Part shown: one piece after another, positions 1 to 10,051 of the stretch
Numbering within the stretch: the first letter of the stretch is position 1
Layout of the letters: each line of letters opens with the position of its first letter
Source of the DNA: Budorcas taxicolor
Lineage: Eukaryota; Chordata; Mammalia; Artiodactyla; Bovidae
Direction: 5' to 3'
DNA: 64,000 bases
NCBI RefSeq assembly: GCF_023091745.1
Contig: NW_026292679.1
Span: 372,001-436,000, forward strand
Notes under the pieces: model-generated
Told to the model about the DNA's origin: nothing
Databases searched by the model: none
The model's input: the letters and a program-made list of their open reading frames with translations, nothing else
Program-made: the position numbers and the translations under genes

Positions 1-227
1 GGCGCTCACGGAGTCAGCCTCCGGGTGTGTGGGGCTGAAGACCGCAGCCAGGGGCCCTGGGAGCCTGGGGCTCTCCGTGCTGTGCTGAGTCTGGGCGGCC
101 AAGCGACCGCTGGAGGAGCCCTGCACTTGCCATTCCCTTCCCTATGACAGAGCTCTCACGGCTGGAGGGCTTGGCAGCGTGCAACCCACCGGCCCCTAAG
201 CCCTCCGCAAGGACGCCTGGGGACTAG
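1..227. repeat. Partial B subunit at window start
   Basis: This is the last 227 bp of a B unit, cut by the window edge. It carries 'ctgaagaccgc' near 35 and 'gcgaccgctgg' near 103. By eye it is identical to 32998-33224. Confidence 0.95.
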
Positions 228-402
228 GTGCAAAGGCAAGGCAGGAGTGGAGCTGAGGCCAGGAAGGCGCCAGGAGCATCTGCCTGTCTGGCGCAGCCTG
301 CTCCTTCCCGGGCAGGAAGCCCAGCAGCGAGGCAAGTCTGGGCAAGGCTCGCCCAGGGCAGAGCAGCCTCACGCCAGCAACTCTGCCAGAACGGGCCTCT
401 GA

Positions 403-420
403 GCAGAGCTGGAGCTCTGC
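403..420. other. 18 bp dyad shared by A and B
   Basis: This is 'gcagagct', 'gg', 'agctctgc': perfect 8 bp arms around 2 bases. It recurs at the same phase in nearly every subunit (for example 1103-1120 in B). It is broken in only a few copies, such as 4611 and 7420. It could form a short cruciform or bind a dimeric protein; neither is shown. Confidence 0.7.
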
Positions 421-480
421 CGTACTGGAGGCTCACTGGGCTCCGCCCAAGGAGTGAGTGCAGACGCACGCAGCTGGGCT

Positions 481-503
481 GCCTCCTCTTCTCCCGAGGA
501 GGC
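481..503. other. A-specific stem-loop
   Basis: Arms 'gcctcctc' (481-488) and 'gaggaggc' (496-503) flank the 7-base loop 'ttctccc'. It is present in A and A/B c2 subunits and absent from B, where the phase reads 'ggctccctcgactcttccc'. In T2 and T4 'gaggagac' mismatches the last arm. Confidence 0.65.
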
Positions 504-539
504 TCGCTTCCCGCATGCTGTGCACTAGGCTTCCAGGCG

Positions 540-549
540 GGGGCGCCCC
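540..549. other. A-specific 10 bp palindrome
   Basis: 'ggggcgcccc' is a perfect palindrome within a longer interrupted dyad ('gcgggg', 'gcg', 'ccccgc'). The B counterpart 'gggacgcccc' breaks it, so it distinguishes the two subunits. Confidence 0.7.
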
Positions 550-678
550 GCGCCTCCTACAGGTCTTGGCTCAGGGGCTGCTTCCCTTGAGCTGGGGCTG
601 CCGGCGGGAGCCCAGACACGCAGGGGCAGGCCCCACCACCTGCACACGTCTCTGCTGGGGAGGAGAGGGCTAGGGACA

Positions 679-690
679 TGACGTCTGTCA
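679..690. other. Conserved dyad with CRE-like core, both subunits
   Basis: 'tgac', 'gtct', 'gtca' lies in a block almost unchanged between A and B (B counterpart 1380-1391). The 'tgacgtct' part is one base from the CRE octamer 'tgacgtca'. A CpG transition to 'gacatctg' occurs near 8400, 43509, 47023, 52648, 53349, 58974 and 59678. Protein binding is speculative. Confidence 0.5.
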
Positions 691-819
691 GGCACCTTCT
701 GGGCGCCCACGGAGTCAGCCTCCGGGAGTGTGGGGCTGCAGACCACAGCCAGGGGCCCTGGGAGCCTTGTGCTCTCCGTGCGGCGCTGAGTCTGGGCGGC
801 CAAGCACCCGCTGGAGGAG

Positions 820-846
820 CCCTGCACTTGCCCTCCCCTCCCCTCT
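820..846 (-). other. A-specific C-run tract, possible G-quadruplex on the minus strand
   Basis: The C runs at 820-822, 831-833, 835-838 and 840-843 give four G runs on the minus strand, with loops of 1, 1 and 8 bases. The 8-base loop is just outside the usual 1-7 limit. B has 'gccattcccttcccta' here and loses the pattern. B/A recombinants at 19177-21285 and 23393-31820 regain it. Confidence 0.5.
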
Positions 847-927
847 AAGAGAGGCCTCACTGCTGGAGGGCTTGGCAGTGTGCAAGCCACCGGCTCCTAA
901 GCCTTCCCCACGGACGGCTGGGGCCAA

Positions 928-1629
928 ATGCAAAGGCAAGGCAGGAGTGGAGCTGAGGCCAGGAAGGCGCCAGTGGCCTCTCCCAGCATCGCACAGCCTG
1001 CTCCTTCCTGGGCAGCAAGCCTAGCAGCGAGGCAAGCCTGGGCAAGTCTCGCCCAGGGCAGAGCAGCCTCGCGCAAGGCACTTGACTAGATCCGGCCTCT
1101 GAGCAGAGCTGGAGCTCTGCCGTCCTGGAGGCACACTCGGCTCGGCCCAAGCAGGGATTGCAGCTGCACGCGGCTTGGCTCCCTCGACTCTTCCCAAGGA
1201 GGCTCGCTTCCAAGGGTACTGTGCACTTGGCTTCCAGGCAGGGACGCCCCGCGCCTCCTGCAGGTCTTGGCACAGGGGCTGCTTCCCCTGAGCGGAGGCT
1301 GTGGGCGGCAGCCCAGACACGCAGGGGCAGGCCCCAACCACCTGCACACGTCTCTGCTGGTGGGGAGAGCACTCGGGAATGACGTCTGTCAGGCACCTTC
1401 TGGGCGCTCACGGAGTCAGCCTCCGGGTGTGTGGGGCTGCAGACCGCAGCCAGGGGCCCTGGGAGCCTGGGGCTCTCCGTGCTGTGCTGAGTCTGGGCGG
1501 CCAAGCGAGCGCTGGAGGAGCCCTGCACTTGCCATTCCCTTCCCTATGACAGAGCTCTCACGGCTGGAGGGCTTGGCAGCGTGCAACCCACCGGCCCCTA
1601 AGCCCTACGCAAGGACGCCTGGGGACTAG
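928..1629. repeat. Reference B subunit
   Basis: This is the first complete B unit. It differs from A at fixed blocks: 'cagtggcctctcccagcat' near 971, 'gcgcaaggcacttgactag' near 1071, the 'tgcagctgca' palindrome at 1159-1168, 'gcggaggctgtgggcgg' near 1291, and 'gccattcccttccctatgac' near 1531 in place of the A-unit C-run tract. It is 702 bp because of a one-base loss at 'cgggaatgac' near 1377, also seen in the copy at 33926. By eye it contains about 36 CpG sites. Confidence 0.93.
1159..1168. other. B-specific 10 bp palindrome
   Basis: 'tgcagctgca' is a perfect palindrome at the same phase in B and B-containing recombinants. In the c1 units near 46801, 52426 and 58751 it reads 'tgcagttgca' and is broken. 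Confidence 0.65.
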
Positions 1630-3033
1630 GTGCAAAGGCAAGGCAGGAGTGGAGCTGAGGCCAGGAAGGCGCCAGGAGCGTCTGCCTGTCTGGCGCAGCC
1701 TGCTCCTTCCCGGGCAGGAAGCCCAGCAGCGAGGCAAGTCTGGGCAAGGCTCGCCCAGGGCAGAGCAGCCTCGCGCCAGCAACTCTGCCAGATCGGGCCT
1801 CTGAGCAGAGCTGGAGCTCTGCCGTACTGGAGGCTCACTGGGCTCCGCCCAAGGAGTGAGTGCAGACGCACGCAGCTGGGCTGCCTCCTCTTCTCCCGAG
1901 GAGGCTCGCTTCCCGCCTGCTGTGCACTAGGCTTCCAGGCGGGGGCGCCCCACGCCTCCTACAGGTCTTGGCTCAGGGGCTGCTTCCCTTGAGCTGGGGC
2001 TGCCGGCGGGAGCCCAGACACGCAGGGGCAGGCCCCACCACCTGCACACGTCTCTGCTGGGGAGGAGAGCGCTAGGGACATGACGTCTGTCAGGCACCTT
2101 CTGGGCGCCCACGGAGTCAGCCTCCGGGTGTGTGGGGCTGCAGACCACAGCCAGGGGCCCTGGGAGCCTTGTGCTCTCCGTGCGGCGCTGAGTCTGGGCG
2201 GCCAAGCACCCGCTGGAGGAGCCCTGCACTTGCCCTCCCCTCCCCTCTAATAGAGGCCTCACTGCTGTAGGGCTTGGCAGTGTGCAAGCCACCGGCTCCT
2301 AAGCCTTCCCCACGGACGGCTGGGACCTAGATGCAACGGCAAGGCAGGAGTGGAGCTGAGGCCAGGAAGGCGCCAGTGGCCTCTCCCAGCATCGCACAGC
2401 CTGCTCCTTCCTGGGCAGCAAGCCTAGCAGCGAGGCAAGCCTGGGCAAGTCTCGCCCAGGGCAGAGCAGCCTCGCGCAAGGCACTTGACTAGATCCGGCC
2501 TCTGAGCAGAGCTGGAGCTCTGCCGTCCTGGAGGCACACTCGGCTCGGCCCAAGCAGGGATTGCAGCTGCACGTGGCTTGGCTCCCTCGACTCTTCCCAA
2601 GGAGGCTCGCTTCCAAGCGTACTGTGCACTTGGCTTCCAGGCAGGGACGCCCCGCGCCTCCTGCAGGTCTTGGCACAGGGGCTGCTTCCCCTGAGCGGAG
2701 GCTGTGGGCGGCTGGCCAGACACGCAGGGGCAGGCCCCAGCCACCTGCACACGTCTCTGCTGGTGGGGAGAGCACTCGGGAAATGACGTCTGTCAGGCAC
2801 CTTCTGGGCGCTCACGGAGTCAGCCTCCGGGTGTGTGGGGCTGAAGACCGCAGCCAGGGGCCCTGGGAGCCTGGGGCTCTCCGTGCTGTGCTGAGTCTGG
2901 GCGGCCAAGCGAGCGCTGGAGGAGCCCTGCACTTGCCATTCCCTTCCCTGTGACAGAGCTCTCACTGCTGGAGTCCTTGGCAGCGTGCAACCCACCGGCC
3001 CCTAAGCCCTCCGCAAGGACGCCTGGGGACTAG
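1630..3033. repeat. HOR 2, A-B dimer
   Basis: A is 1630-2330 and B is 2331-3033. It is marked by 'ctcgcgccag' near 1770, 'gccccacgcc' near 1947, 'taatagagg' near 2248, 'atgcaacggc' at 2331, 'ggctggccag' near 2710 and 'ctgtgacagag' near 2948. The same set appears in HOR 3 and in the dimer at 36032. Confidence 0.92.
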
Positions 3034-4437
3034 GTGCAAAGGCAAGGCAGGAGTGGAGCTGAGGCCAGGAAGGCGCCAGGAGCGTCTGCCTGTCTGGCGC
3101 AGCCTGCTCCTTCCCGGGCAGGAAGCCCAGCAGCGAGGCAAGTCTGGGCAAGGCTCGCCCAGGGCAGAGCAGCCTCGCGCCAGCAACTCTGCCAGATCGG
3201 GCCTCTGAGCAGAGCTGGAGCTCTGCCGTACTGGAGGCTCACTGGGCTCCGCCCAAGGAGTGAGTGCAGACGCACGCAGCTGGGCTGCCTCCTCTTCTCC
3301 CGAGGAGGCTCGCTTCCCGCCTGCTGTGCACTAGGCTTCCAGGCGGGGGCGCCCCACGCCTCCTACAGGTCTTGGCTCAGGGGCTGCTTCCCTTGAGCTG
3401 GGGCTGCCGGCGGGAGCCCAGACACGCAGGGGCAGGCCCCACCACCTGCACACGTCTCTGCTGGGGAGGAGAGCGCTAGGGACATGACGTCTGTCAGGCA
3501 ACTTCTGGGCGCCCACGGAGTCAGCCTCCGGGTGTGTGGGGCTGCAGACCACAGCCAGGGGCCCTGGGAGCCTTGTGCTCTCCGTGCGGCGCTGAGTCTG
3601 GGCGGCCAAGCACCCGCTGGAGGAGCCCTGCACTTGCCCTCCCCTCCCCTCTAATAGAGGCCTCACTGCTGTAGGGCTTGGCAGTGTGCAAGCCACCGGC
3701 TCCTAAGCCTTCCCCACGGACGGCTGGGACCTAGATGCAACGGCAAGGCAGGAGTGGAGCTGAGGCCAGGAAGGCGCCAGTGGCCTCTCCCAGCATCGCA
3801 CAGCCTGCTCCTTCCTGGGCAGCAAGCCTAGCAGCGAGGCAAGCCTGGGCAAGTCTCGCCCAGGGCAGAGCAGCCTCGCGCAAGGCACTTGACTAGATCC
3901 GGCCTCTGAGCAGAGCTGGAGCTCTGCCGTCCTGGAGGCACACTCGGCTCGGCCCAAGCAAGGATTGCAGCTGCACGTGGCTTGGCTCCCTCGACTCTTC
4001 CCAAGGAGGCTCGCTTCCAAGCGTACTGTGCACTTGGCTTCCAGGCAGGGACGCCCCGCGCCTCCTGCAGGTCTTGGCACAGGGGCTGCTTCCCCTGAGC
4101 GGAGGCTGTGGGCGGCTGGCCAGACACGCAGGGGCAGGCCCCAGCCACCTGCACACGTCTCTGCTGGTGGGGAGAGCACTCGGGAAATGACGTCTGTCAG
4201 GCACCTTCTGGGCGCTCACGGAGTCAGCCTCCGGGTGTGTGGGGCTGCAGACCGCAGCCAGGGGCCCTGGGAGCCTGGGGCTCTCCGTGCTGTGCTGAGT
4301 CTGGGCGGCCAAGCGAGCGCTGGAGGAGCCCTGCACTTGCCATTCCCTTCCCTATGACAGAGCTCTCACGGCTGGAGGGCTTGGCAGCGTGCAACCCACC
4401 GGCCCCTAAGCCCTCCGCAAGGACGCCTGGGGACTAG
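3034..4437. repeat. HOR 3, A-B dimer
   Basis: A is 3034-3734 and B is 3735-4437. It is close to HOR 2, with private changes 'ggcaacttctgg' near 3497 and 'caagcaaggatt' near 3956. The B unit ends with the common 'ctatgacagag' form. Confidence 0.92.
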
Positions 4438-5841
4438 GTGCAAAGGCAAGGCAGGAGTGGAGCTGAGGCCAGGAAGGCGCCAGGAGCGTCTGCCTGTCTG
4501 GCGCAGCCTGCTCCTTCCCGGGCAGGAAGCCCAGCAGCGAGGCAAGTCTGGGCAAGGCTCGCCCAGGGCAGAGCAGCCTCACGCCAGCAACTCTGCCAGA
4601 TCGGGCCTCTGAACAGAGCTGGAGCTCTGCCGTACTGGAGGCTCACTGGGCTCCGCCCAAGGAGTGAGTGCAGACGCACGCAGCTGGGCTGCCTCCTCTT
4701 CTCCCGAGGAGGCTCGCTTCCCGCCTGCTGTGCACTAGGCTTCCAGGCGGGGGCGCCCCGCGCCTCCTACAGGTCTTGGCTCAGGGGCTGCTTCCCTTGA
4801 GCTGGGCCTGCCGGCGGGAGCCCAGACACGCAGGGGCAGGCCCCACCACCTGCACACGTCTCTGCTGGGGAGGAGAGCGCTAGGGACATGACGTCTGTCA
4901 GGCACCTTCTGGGCGCCCACGGAGTCAGCCTCCGGGAGTGTGGGGCTGCAGACCACAGCCAGGGGCCCTGGGAGCCTTGTGCTCTCCGTGCGGCGCTGAG
5001 TCAAGGCGGCCAAGCACCCGCTGGAGGAGCCCTGCACTTGCCCTCCCCTCCCCTCTAAGAGAGGCCTCACTGCTGGAGGGCTTGGCAGTGTGCAAGCCAC
5101 CGGCTCCTAAGCCTTCCCCACGGACGGCTGGGGCCTAGATGCAAAGGCAAGGCAGGAGTGGAGCTGAGGCCAGGAAGGCGCCAGTGGCCTCTCCCAGCAT
5201 CGCACAGCCTGCTCCTTCCTGGGCAGCAAGCCTAGCAGCGAGGCAAGCCTGGGCAAGTCTCGCCCAGGGCAGAGCAGCCTCGCGCAAGGCACTTGACTAG
5301 ATCCGGCCTCTGAGCAGAGCTGGAGCTCTGCCGTACTGGAGGCACACTCGGCTCGGCCCAAGCAGGGACTGCAGCTGCACGCGGCTTGGCTCCCTCGACT
5401 CTTCCCAAGGAGGCTCGCTTCCAAGCGTACTGTGCACTTGGCTTCCAGGCAGGGACGCCCCGCGCCTCCTGCAGGTCTTGGCACAGGGGCTGCTTCCCCT
5501 GAGCGGAGGCTGTGGGTGGCAGCCCAGACACGCAGGTGCAGGCCCCAACCACCTGCACACGTCTCTGCTGGTGGGGAGAGCACTCGGGAAATGACGTCTG
5601 TCAGGCACCTTCTGGGCGCTCACGGAGTCAGCCTCCGGGTGTGTGGGGCTGCAGACCGCAGCCAGGGGCCCTGGGAGCCTGGGGCTCTCCGTGCTGTGCT
5701 GAGTCTGGGCGGCCAAGCGAGCGCTGGAGGAGCCCTGCACTTGCCATTCCCTTCCCTATGACAGAGCTCTCACGGCTGGAGGACTTGGCAGCGTGCAACC
5801 CACCGGCCCCTAAGCCCTCCGCAAGGACGCCTGGGGACTAG
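4438..5841. repeat. HOR 4, A-B dimer
   Basis: A is 4438-5138 and B is 5139-5841. Private or rare changes are 'gaacagagct' near 4611 (breaks the 18 bp dyad), 'gagtcaaggcgg' near 4998, 'gtgggtggcag' near 5513 and 'gcaggtgcagg' near 5533. Confidence 0.92.
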
Positions 5842-7245
5842 GTGCAAAGGCAAGGCAGGAGTGGAGCTGAGGCCAGGAAGGCGCCAGGAGCGTCTGCCTG
5901 TCTGGCGCAGCCTGCTCCTTCCCGGGCAGGAAGACCAGCAGCGAGGCAAGTCTGGGCAAGGCTCGCCCAGGGCAGAGCAGCCTCACGCCAGCAACTCTGC
6001 CAGATCGGGCCTCTGAGCAGAGCTGGAGCTCTGCCGTACTGGAGGCTCACTGGGCTCCACCCAAGGAGTGAGTGCAGACGCACGCAGCTGAGCTGCCTCC
6101 TCTTCTCCCGAGGAGGCTCGCTTCCCGCCTGCTGTGCACTAGGCTTCCAGGCGGGGGCGCCCCGCGCCTCCTACAGGTCTTGGCTCAGGGGCTGCTTCCC
6201 TTGAGCTGGGGCTGCCGGCGGGAGCCCAGACACGCAGGGGCAGGCCCCACCACCTGCACACGTCTCTGCTGGGGAGGAGAGCGCTAGGGACATGACGTCT
6301 GTCAGGCACCTTCTGGGCGCCCACGGAGTCAGCCTCCGGGTGTGTGGGGCTGCAGACCACAGCCAGGGGCCCTGGGAGCCTTGTGCTCTCCGTGCGGCGC
6401 TGAGTCTGGGCGGCCAAGCACCCGCTGGAGGAGCCCTGCACTTGCCCTCCCCTCCCCTCTACGAGAGGCCTCACTGCTGGAGGGCTTGGCAGTGTGCAAG
6501 CCACCGGCTCCTAAGCCTTCCCCACGGACGGCTGGGGCCTAGATGAAAAGGCAAGGCAGGAGTGGAGCTGAGGCCAGGAAGGCGCCAGTGGCCTCTCCCA
6601 GCATCGCACAGCCTGCTCCTTCCTGGGCAGCAAGCCTAGCAGCGAGGCAAGCCTGGGCAAGTCTCGCCCAGGGCAGAGCAGCCTCGCGCAAGGCACTTGA
6701 CTAGATCCGGCCTCTGAGCAGAGCTGGAGCTCTGCCGTACTGGAGGCACACTCGGCTCGGCCCAAGCAGGGATTGCAGCTGCACGTGGCTTGGCTCCCTC
6801 GACTCTTCCCAAGGAGGCTCGCTTCCAAGCGTACTGTGCACTTGGCTTCCAGGCAGGGACGCCCCGCGCCTCCTGCAGGTCTTGGCACAGGGGCTGCTTC
6901 CCCTGAGCGGAGGCTGTGGGCGGCTGCCCAGACACACAGGGGCAGGCCCCAACCACCTGCACACGTCTCTGCTGGTGGGGAGAGCACTCGGGAAATGACG
7001 TCTGTCAGGCACCTTCTGGGCGCTCACGGAGTCAGCCTCCGGGTGTGTGGGGCTGCAGACCGCAGCCAGGGGCCCTGGGAGCCTGGGGCTCTCCGTGCTG
7101 TGCTGAGTCTGGGCGGCCAAGCGAGAGCTGGAGGAGCCCTGCACTTGCCATTCCCTTCCCTATGACAGAGCTCTCACGGCTGGAGGGCTTGGCAGCGTGC
7201 AACCCACCGGCCCCTTAACCCTCCGCAAGGACGCCTGGGGACTAG
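5842..7245. repeat. HOR 5, A-B dimer
   Basis: A is 5842-6542 and B is 6543-7245. It shares 'ctccaccc' near 6055 and 'atgaaaaggc' at 6543 with HOR 12 (15668-17071). Private changes include 'gaagaccagc' near 5931 and 'ccccttaacc' near 7211. Confidence 0.92.
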
Positions 7246-8648
7246 GTGCAAAGGCAAGGCAGGAGTGGAGCTGAGGCCAGGAAGGCGCCAGGAGCGTCTG
7301 CCTGTCTGGCGCAGCCTGCTCCTTCCCGGGCAGGAAGCCCAGCAGCGAGGCAAGTCTGGGCAAGGCTCGCCCAGGGCAGAGCAGCCTCACGCCAGCAACT
7401 CTGCCAGATCGGGCCTCTGAGCATAGCTGGAGCTCTGCCGTACTGGAGGCTCACTGGGCTCCGCCCAAGGAGTGAGTGCAGACGCACGCAGCTGGGCTGC
7501 CTCCTCTTCTCCCGAGGAGGCTCGCTTCCCGCCTGCTGTGCACTAGGCTTCCAGGCGGGGGCGCCCCGCGCCTCCTACAGGTCTTGGCTCAGGGGCTGCT
7601 TCCCTTGAGCTGGGGCTGCCGGCGGGAGCCCAGACACGCAGGGGCAGGCCCACCACCTGCACACGTCTCTGCTGGGGAGGAGAGCGCTAGGGACATGACG
7701 TCTGTCAGGCACCTTCTGGGCGCCCACGGAGTCAGCCTCCGGGAGTGTGGGGCTGCAGACCACAGCCAGGGGCCCTGGGAGCCTTGTGCTCTCCGTGCGG
7801 CGCTGAGTCTGGGCGGCCAAGCACCCGCTGGAGGAGCCCTGCACTTGCCCTCCCCTCCCCTCTAAGAGAGGCCTCACTGCTGGAGGGCTTGGCAGTGTGC
7901 AAGCCACCGGCTCCTAAGCCTTCCCCACGGACGGCTGGGGCCTAGATGCAAAGGCAAGGCAGGAGTGGAGCTGAGGCCACGAAGGCGCCAGTGGCCTCTC
8001 CCAGCATCGCACAGCCTGCTCCTTCCTGGGCAGCAAGCCTAGCAGCGAGGCAAGCCTGGGCAAGTCTCGCCCAGTGCAGAGCAGCCTCGAGCAAGGCACT
8101 TGACTAGATCCGGCCTCTGAGCAGAGCTGGAGCTCTGCCGTCCTGGAGGCACACTCGGCTCGGCCCAAGCAGGGATTGCAGCTGCACGTGGCTTGGCTCC
8201 CTCGACTCTTCCCAAGGAGGCTCGCTTCCAAGCGTACTGTGCACTTGGCTTCCAGGCAGGGACGCCCCGCGCCTCCTGCAGGTCTTGGCACAGGGGCTGC
8301 TTCCCCTGAGCGGAGGCTGTGGGCGGCTGCCCAGACACGCAGGGGCAGGCCCCAACCACCTGCACACGTCTCTGCTGGTGGGGAGAGCACTCGGGAAATG
8401 ACATCTGTCAGGCACCTTCTGGGCGCTCACGGAGTCAGCCTCCGGGTGTGTGGGGCTGCAGACCGCAGCCAGGGGCCCTGGGAGCCTGGGGCTCTCCGTG
8501 CTGTGCTGAGTCTGGGCGGCCAAGCGAGCGCTGGAGGAGCCCTGCACTTGCCATTCCCTTCCCTATGACAGAGCTCTCACGGCTGGAGGGCTTGGCAGCG
8601 TGCAACCCACCGGCCCCTAAGCCCTCCGCAAGGACGCCTGGGGACTAG
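7246..8648. repeat. HOR 6, A-B dimer (1,403 bp)
   Basis: A is 7246-7945 (700 bp, one C lost at 'caggcccacc' near 7646) and B is 7946-8648. 'gagcatagct' near 7420 breaks the conserved dyad. 'gacatctgtc' near 8400 is a CpG transition in the CRE-like core. Confidence 0.92.
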
Positions 8649-10051
8649 GTGCAAAGGCAAGGCAGGAGTGGAGCTGAGGCCAGGAAGGCGCCAGGAGCGT
8701 CTGCCTGTCTGGCGCAGCCTGCTCCTTCCCGGGCAGGAAGCCCAGCAGCGAGGCAAGTCTGGGCAAGGCTCGCCCAGGGCAGAGCAGCCTCACGCCAGCA
8801 ACTCTGCCAGATCGGGCCTCTGAGCAGAGCTGGAGCTCTGCCGTACTGGAGGCTCACTGGGCTCCGCCCAAGGAGTGAGTGCAGACGCACGCAGCTGGGC
8901 TGCCTCCTCTTCTCCCGAGGAGGCTCGCTTCCCGCCTGCTGTGCACTAGGCTTCCAGGCGGGGGCGCCCCGCGCCTCCTACAGGTCTTGGCTCAGGGGCT
9001 GCTTCCCTTGAGCTGGGGCTGCCGGCGGGAGCCCAGACACGCAGGGGCAGGCCCCACCACCTGCACACGTCTCTGCTGGGGAGGAGAGCGCTAGGGACAT
9101 GACGTCTGTCAGGCACCTTCTGGGCGCCCACGGAGTCAGCCTCCGGGAGTGTGGGGCTGCAGACCACAGCCAGGGGCCCTGGGAGCCTTGTGCTCTCTGT
9201 GCGGCGCTGAGTCTGGGCGGCCAAGCACCCGCTGGAGGAGCCCTGCACTTGCCCTCCCCTCCCCTCTAAGAGAGGCCTCACTGCTGGAGGGCTTGGCAGT
9301 GTGCAAGCCACCGGCTCCTAAGCCTTCCCACGGACGGCTGGGGCCTAGATGCAAAGGCAAGGCCCGAGTGGAGCTGAGGCCAGGAAGGCGCCAGTGGCCT
9401 CTCCCAGCATCGGACAGCCTGCTCCTTCCTGGGCAGCAAGCCTAGCAGCGAGGCAAGCCTGGGCAAGTCTCGCCCAGGGCAGAGCAGCCTCGCGCAAGGC
9501 ACTTGACTAGATCCGGCCTCTGAGCAGAGCTGGAGCTCTGCCGTACTGGAGGCACACTCGGCTCGGCCCAAGCAGGGATTGCAGCTGCACGTGGCTTGGC
9601 TCCCTCGACTCTTCCCAAGGAGGCTCGCTTCCAAGCGTACTGTGCACTTGGCTTCCAGGCAGGGACGCCCCGCGCCTCCTGCAGGTCTTGGCACAGGGGC
9701 TGCTTCCCCTGAGCGGAGGCTGTGGGCGGCTGCCCAGACACGCAGGGGCAGGCCCCAACCACCTGCACACGTCTCTGCTGGTGGGGAGAGCACTCGGGAA
9801 ATGACGTCTGTCAGGCACCTTCTGGGCGCTCACGGAGTCAGCCTCCGGGTGTGTGGGGCTGAAGACCGCAGCCAGGGGCCCTGGGAGCCTGGGGCTCTCC
9901 GTGCTGTGCTGAGTCTGGGCGGCCAAGCGAGCGCTGGAGGAGCCCTGCACTTGCCATTCCCTTCCGTATGACAGAGCTCTCACGGCTGGAGGGCTTGGCA
10001 GCGTGCAACCCACCGGCCCCTAAGCCCTCCGCAAGGACGCCTGGGGACTAG
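8649..10051. repeat. HOR 7, A-B dimer (1,403 bp)
   Basis: A is 8649-9348 (one C lost at 'cttcccacgg' near 9324) and B is 9349-10051. Markers are 'ggcccgagtgg' near 9361, 'atcggacag' near 9409 and 'ttccgtatgac' near 9962. The last is shared with HOR 12. Confidence 0.92.

Larger units (their letters stand above)
228..927. repeat. Reference A subunit
   Basis: This is the first complete A unit, used here to describe the form. It is 700 bp because the end reads 'gggccaaatg' instead of 'gggcctagatg'. A-specific blocks are 'caggagc.tctgcctgtctggcgc' near 270-295, 'acgccagcaactctgccag' near 371-389, the stem-loop at 481-503, the palindrome at 540-549 and the C-run tract at 831-846. Confidence 0.93.
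228..1629. repeat. HOR 1, A-B dimer (1,402 bp)
   Basis: A is 228-927 and B is 928-1629. Marker variants are 'gagcatctg' near 274, 'agaacggg' near 388, 'cccgcatgctg' near 511, 'gagggctaggg' near 665 and 'ccctacgc' near 1604. Several of these recur together in the dimer at 33225. Confidence 0.93.

Noticed and set aside
403..420. Rho-independent terminator
   Set aside because: The hairpin is not followed by a T tract, repeats in every unit, and the context is eukaryotic satellite DNA.
679..690. Functional CREB/ATF promoter element
   Set aside because: 'tgacgtct' is one base off the CRE octamer, but there is no associated gene, TATA or other promoter structure. It is kept only as a conserved dyad.
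228..1629. Human SST1/NBL2 macrosatellite (also about 1.4 kb, GC-rich)
   Set aside because: The 1.4 kb period here is a dimer of two homologous 0.7 kb units, and I see no NotI site ('gcggccgc'), which I recall as typical of NBL2. An alignment would be needed to exclude it fully.
228..1629. Ruminant satellite I (bovine 1.715, about 1.4 kb)
   Set aside because: The dimer length is similar, but that family is expected to be lower in GC and built from about 31 bp subrepeats, which I could not see. It is less likely, not excluded.
228..1629. Short internal subrepeat (20-60 bp) as ancestor of the 702 bp unit
   Set aside because: Words such as 'gcacttg' (near 1077, 1222, 1525) and 'ctggagg' recur within a unit, but their spacing is irregular and flanking bases do not align.
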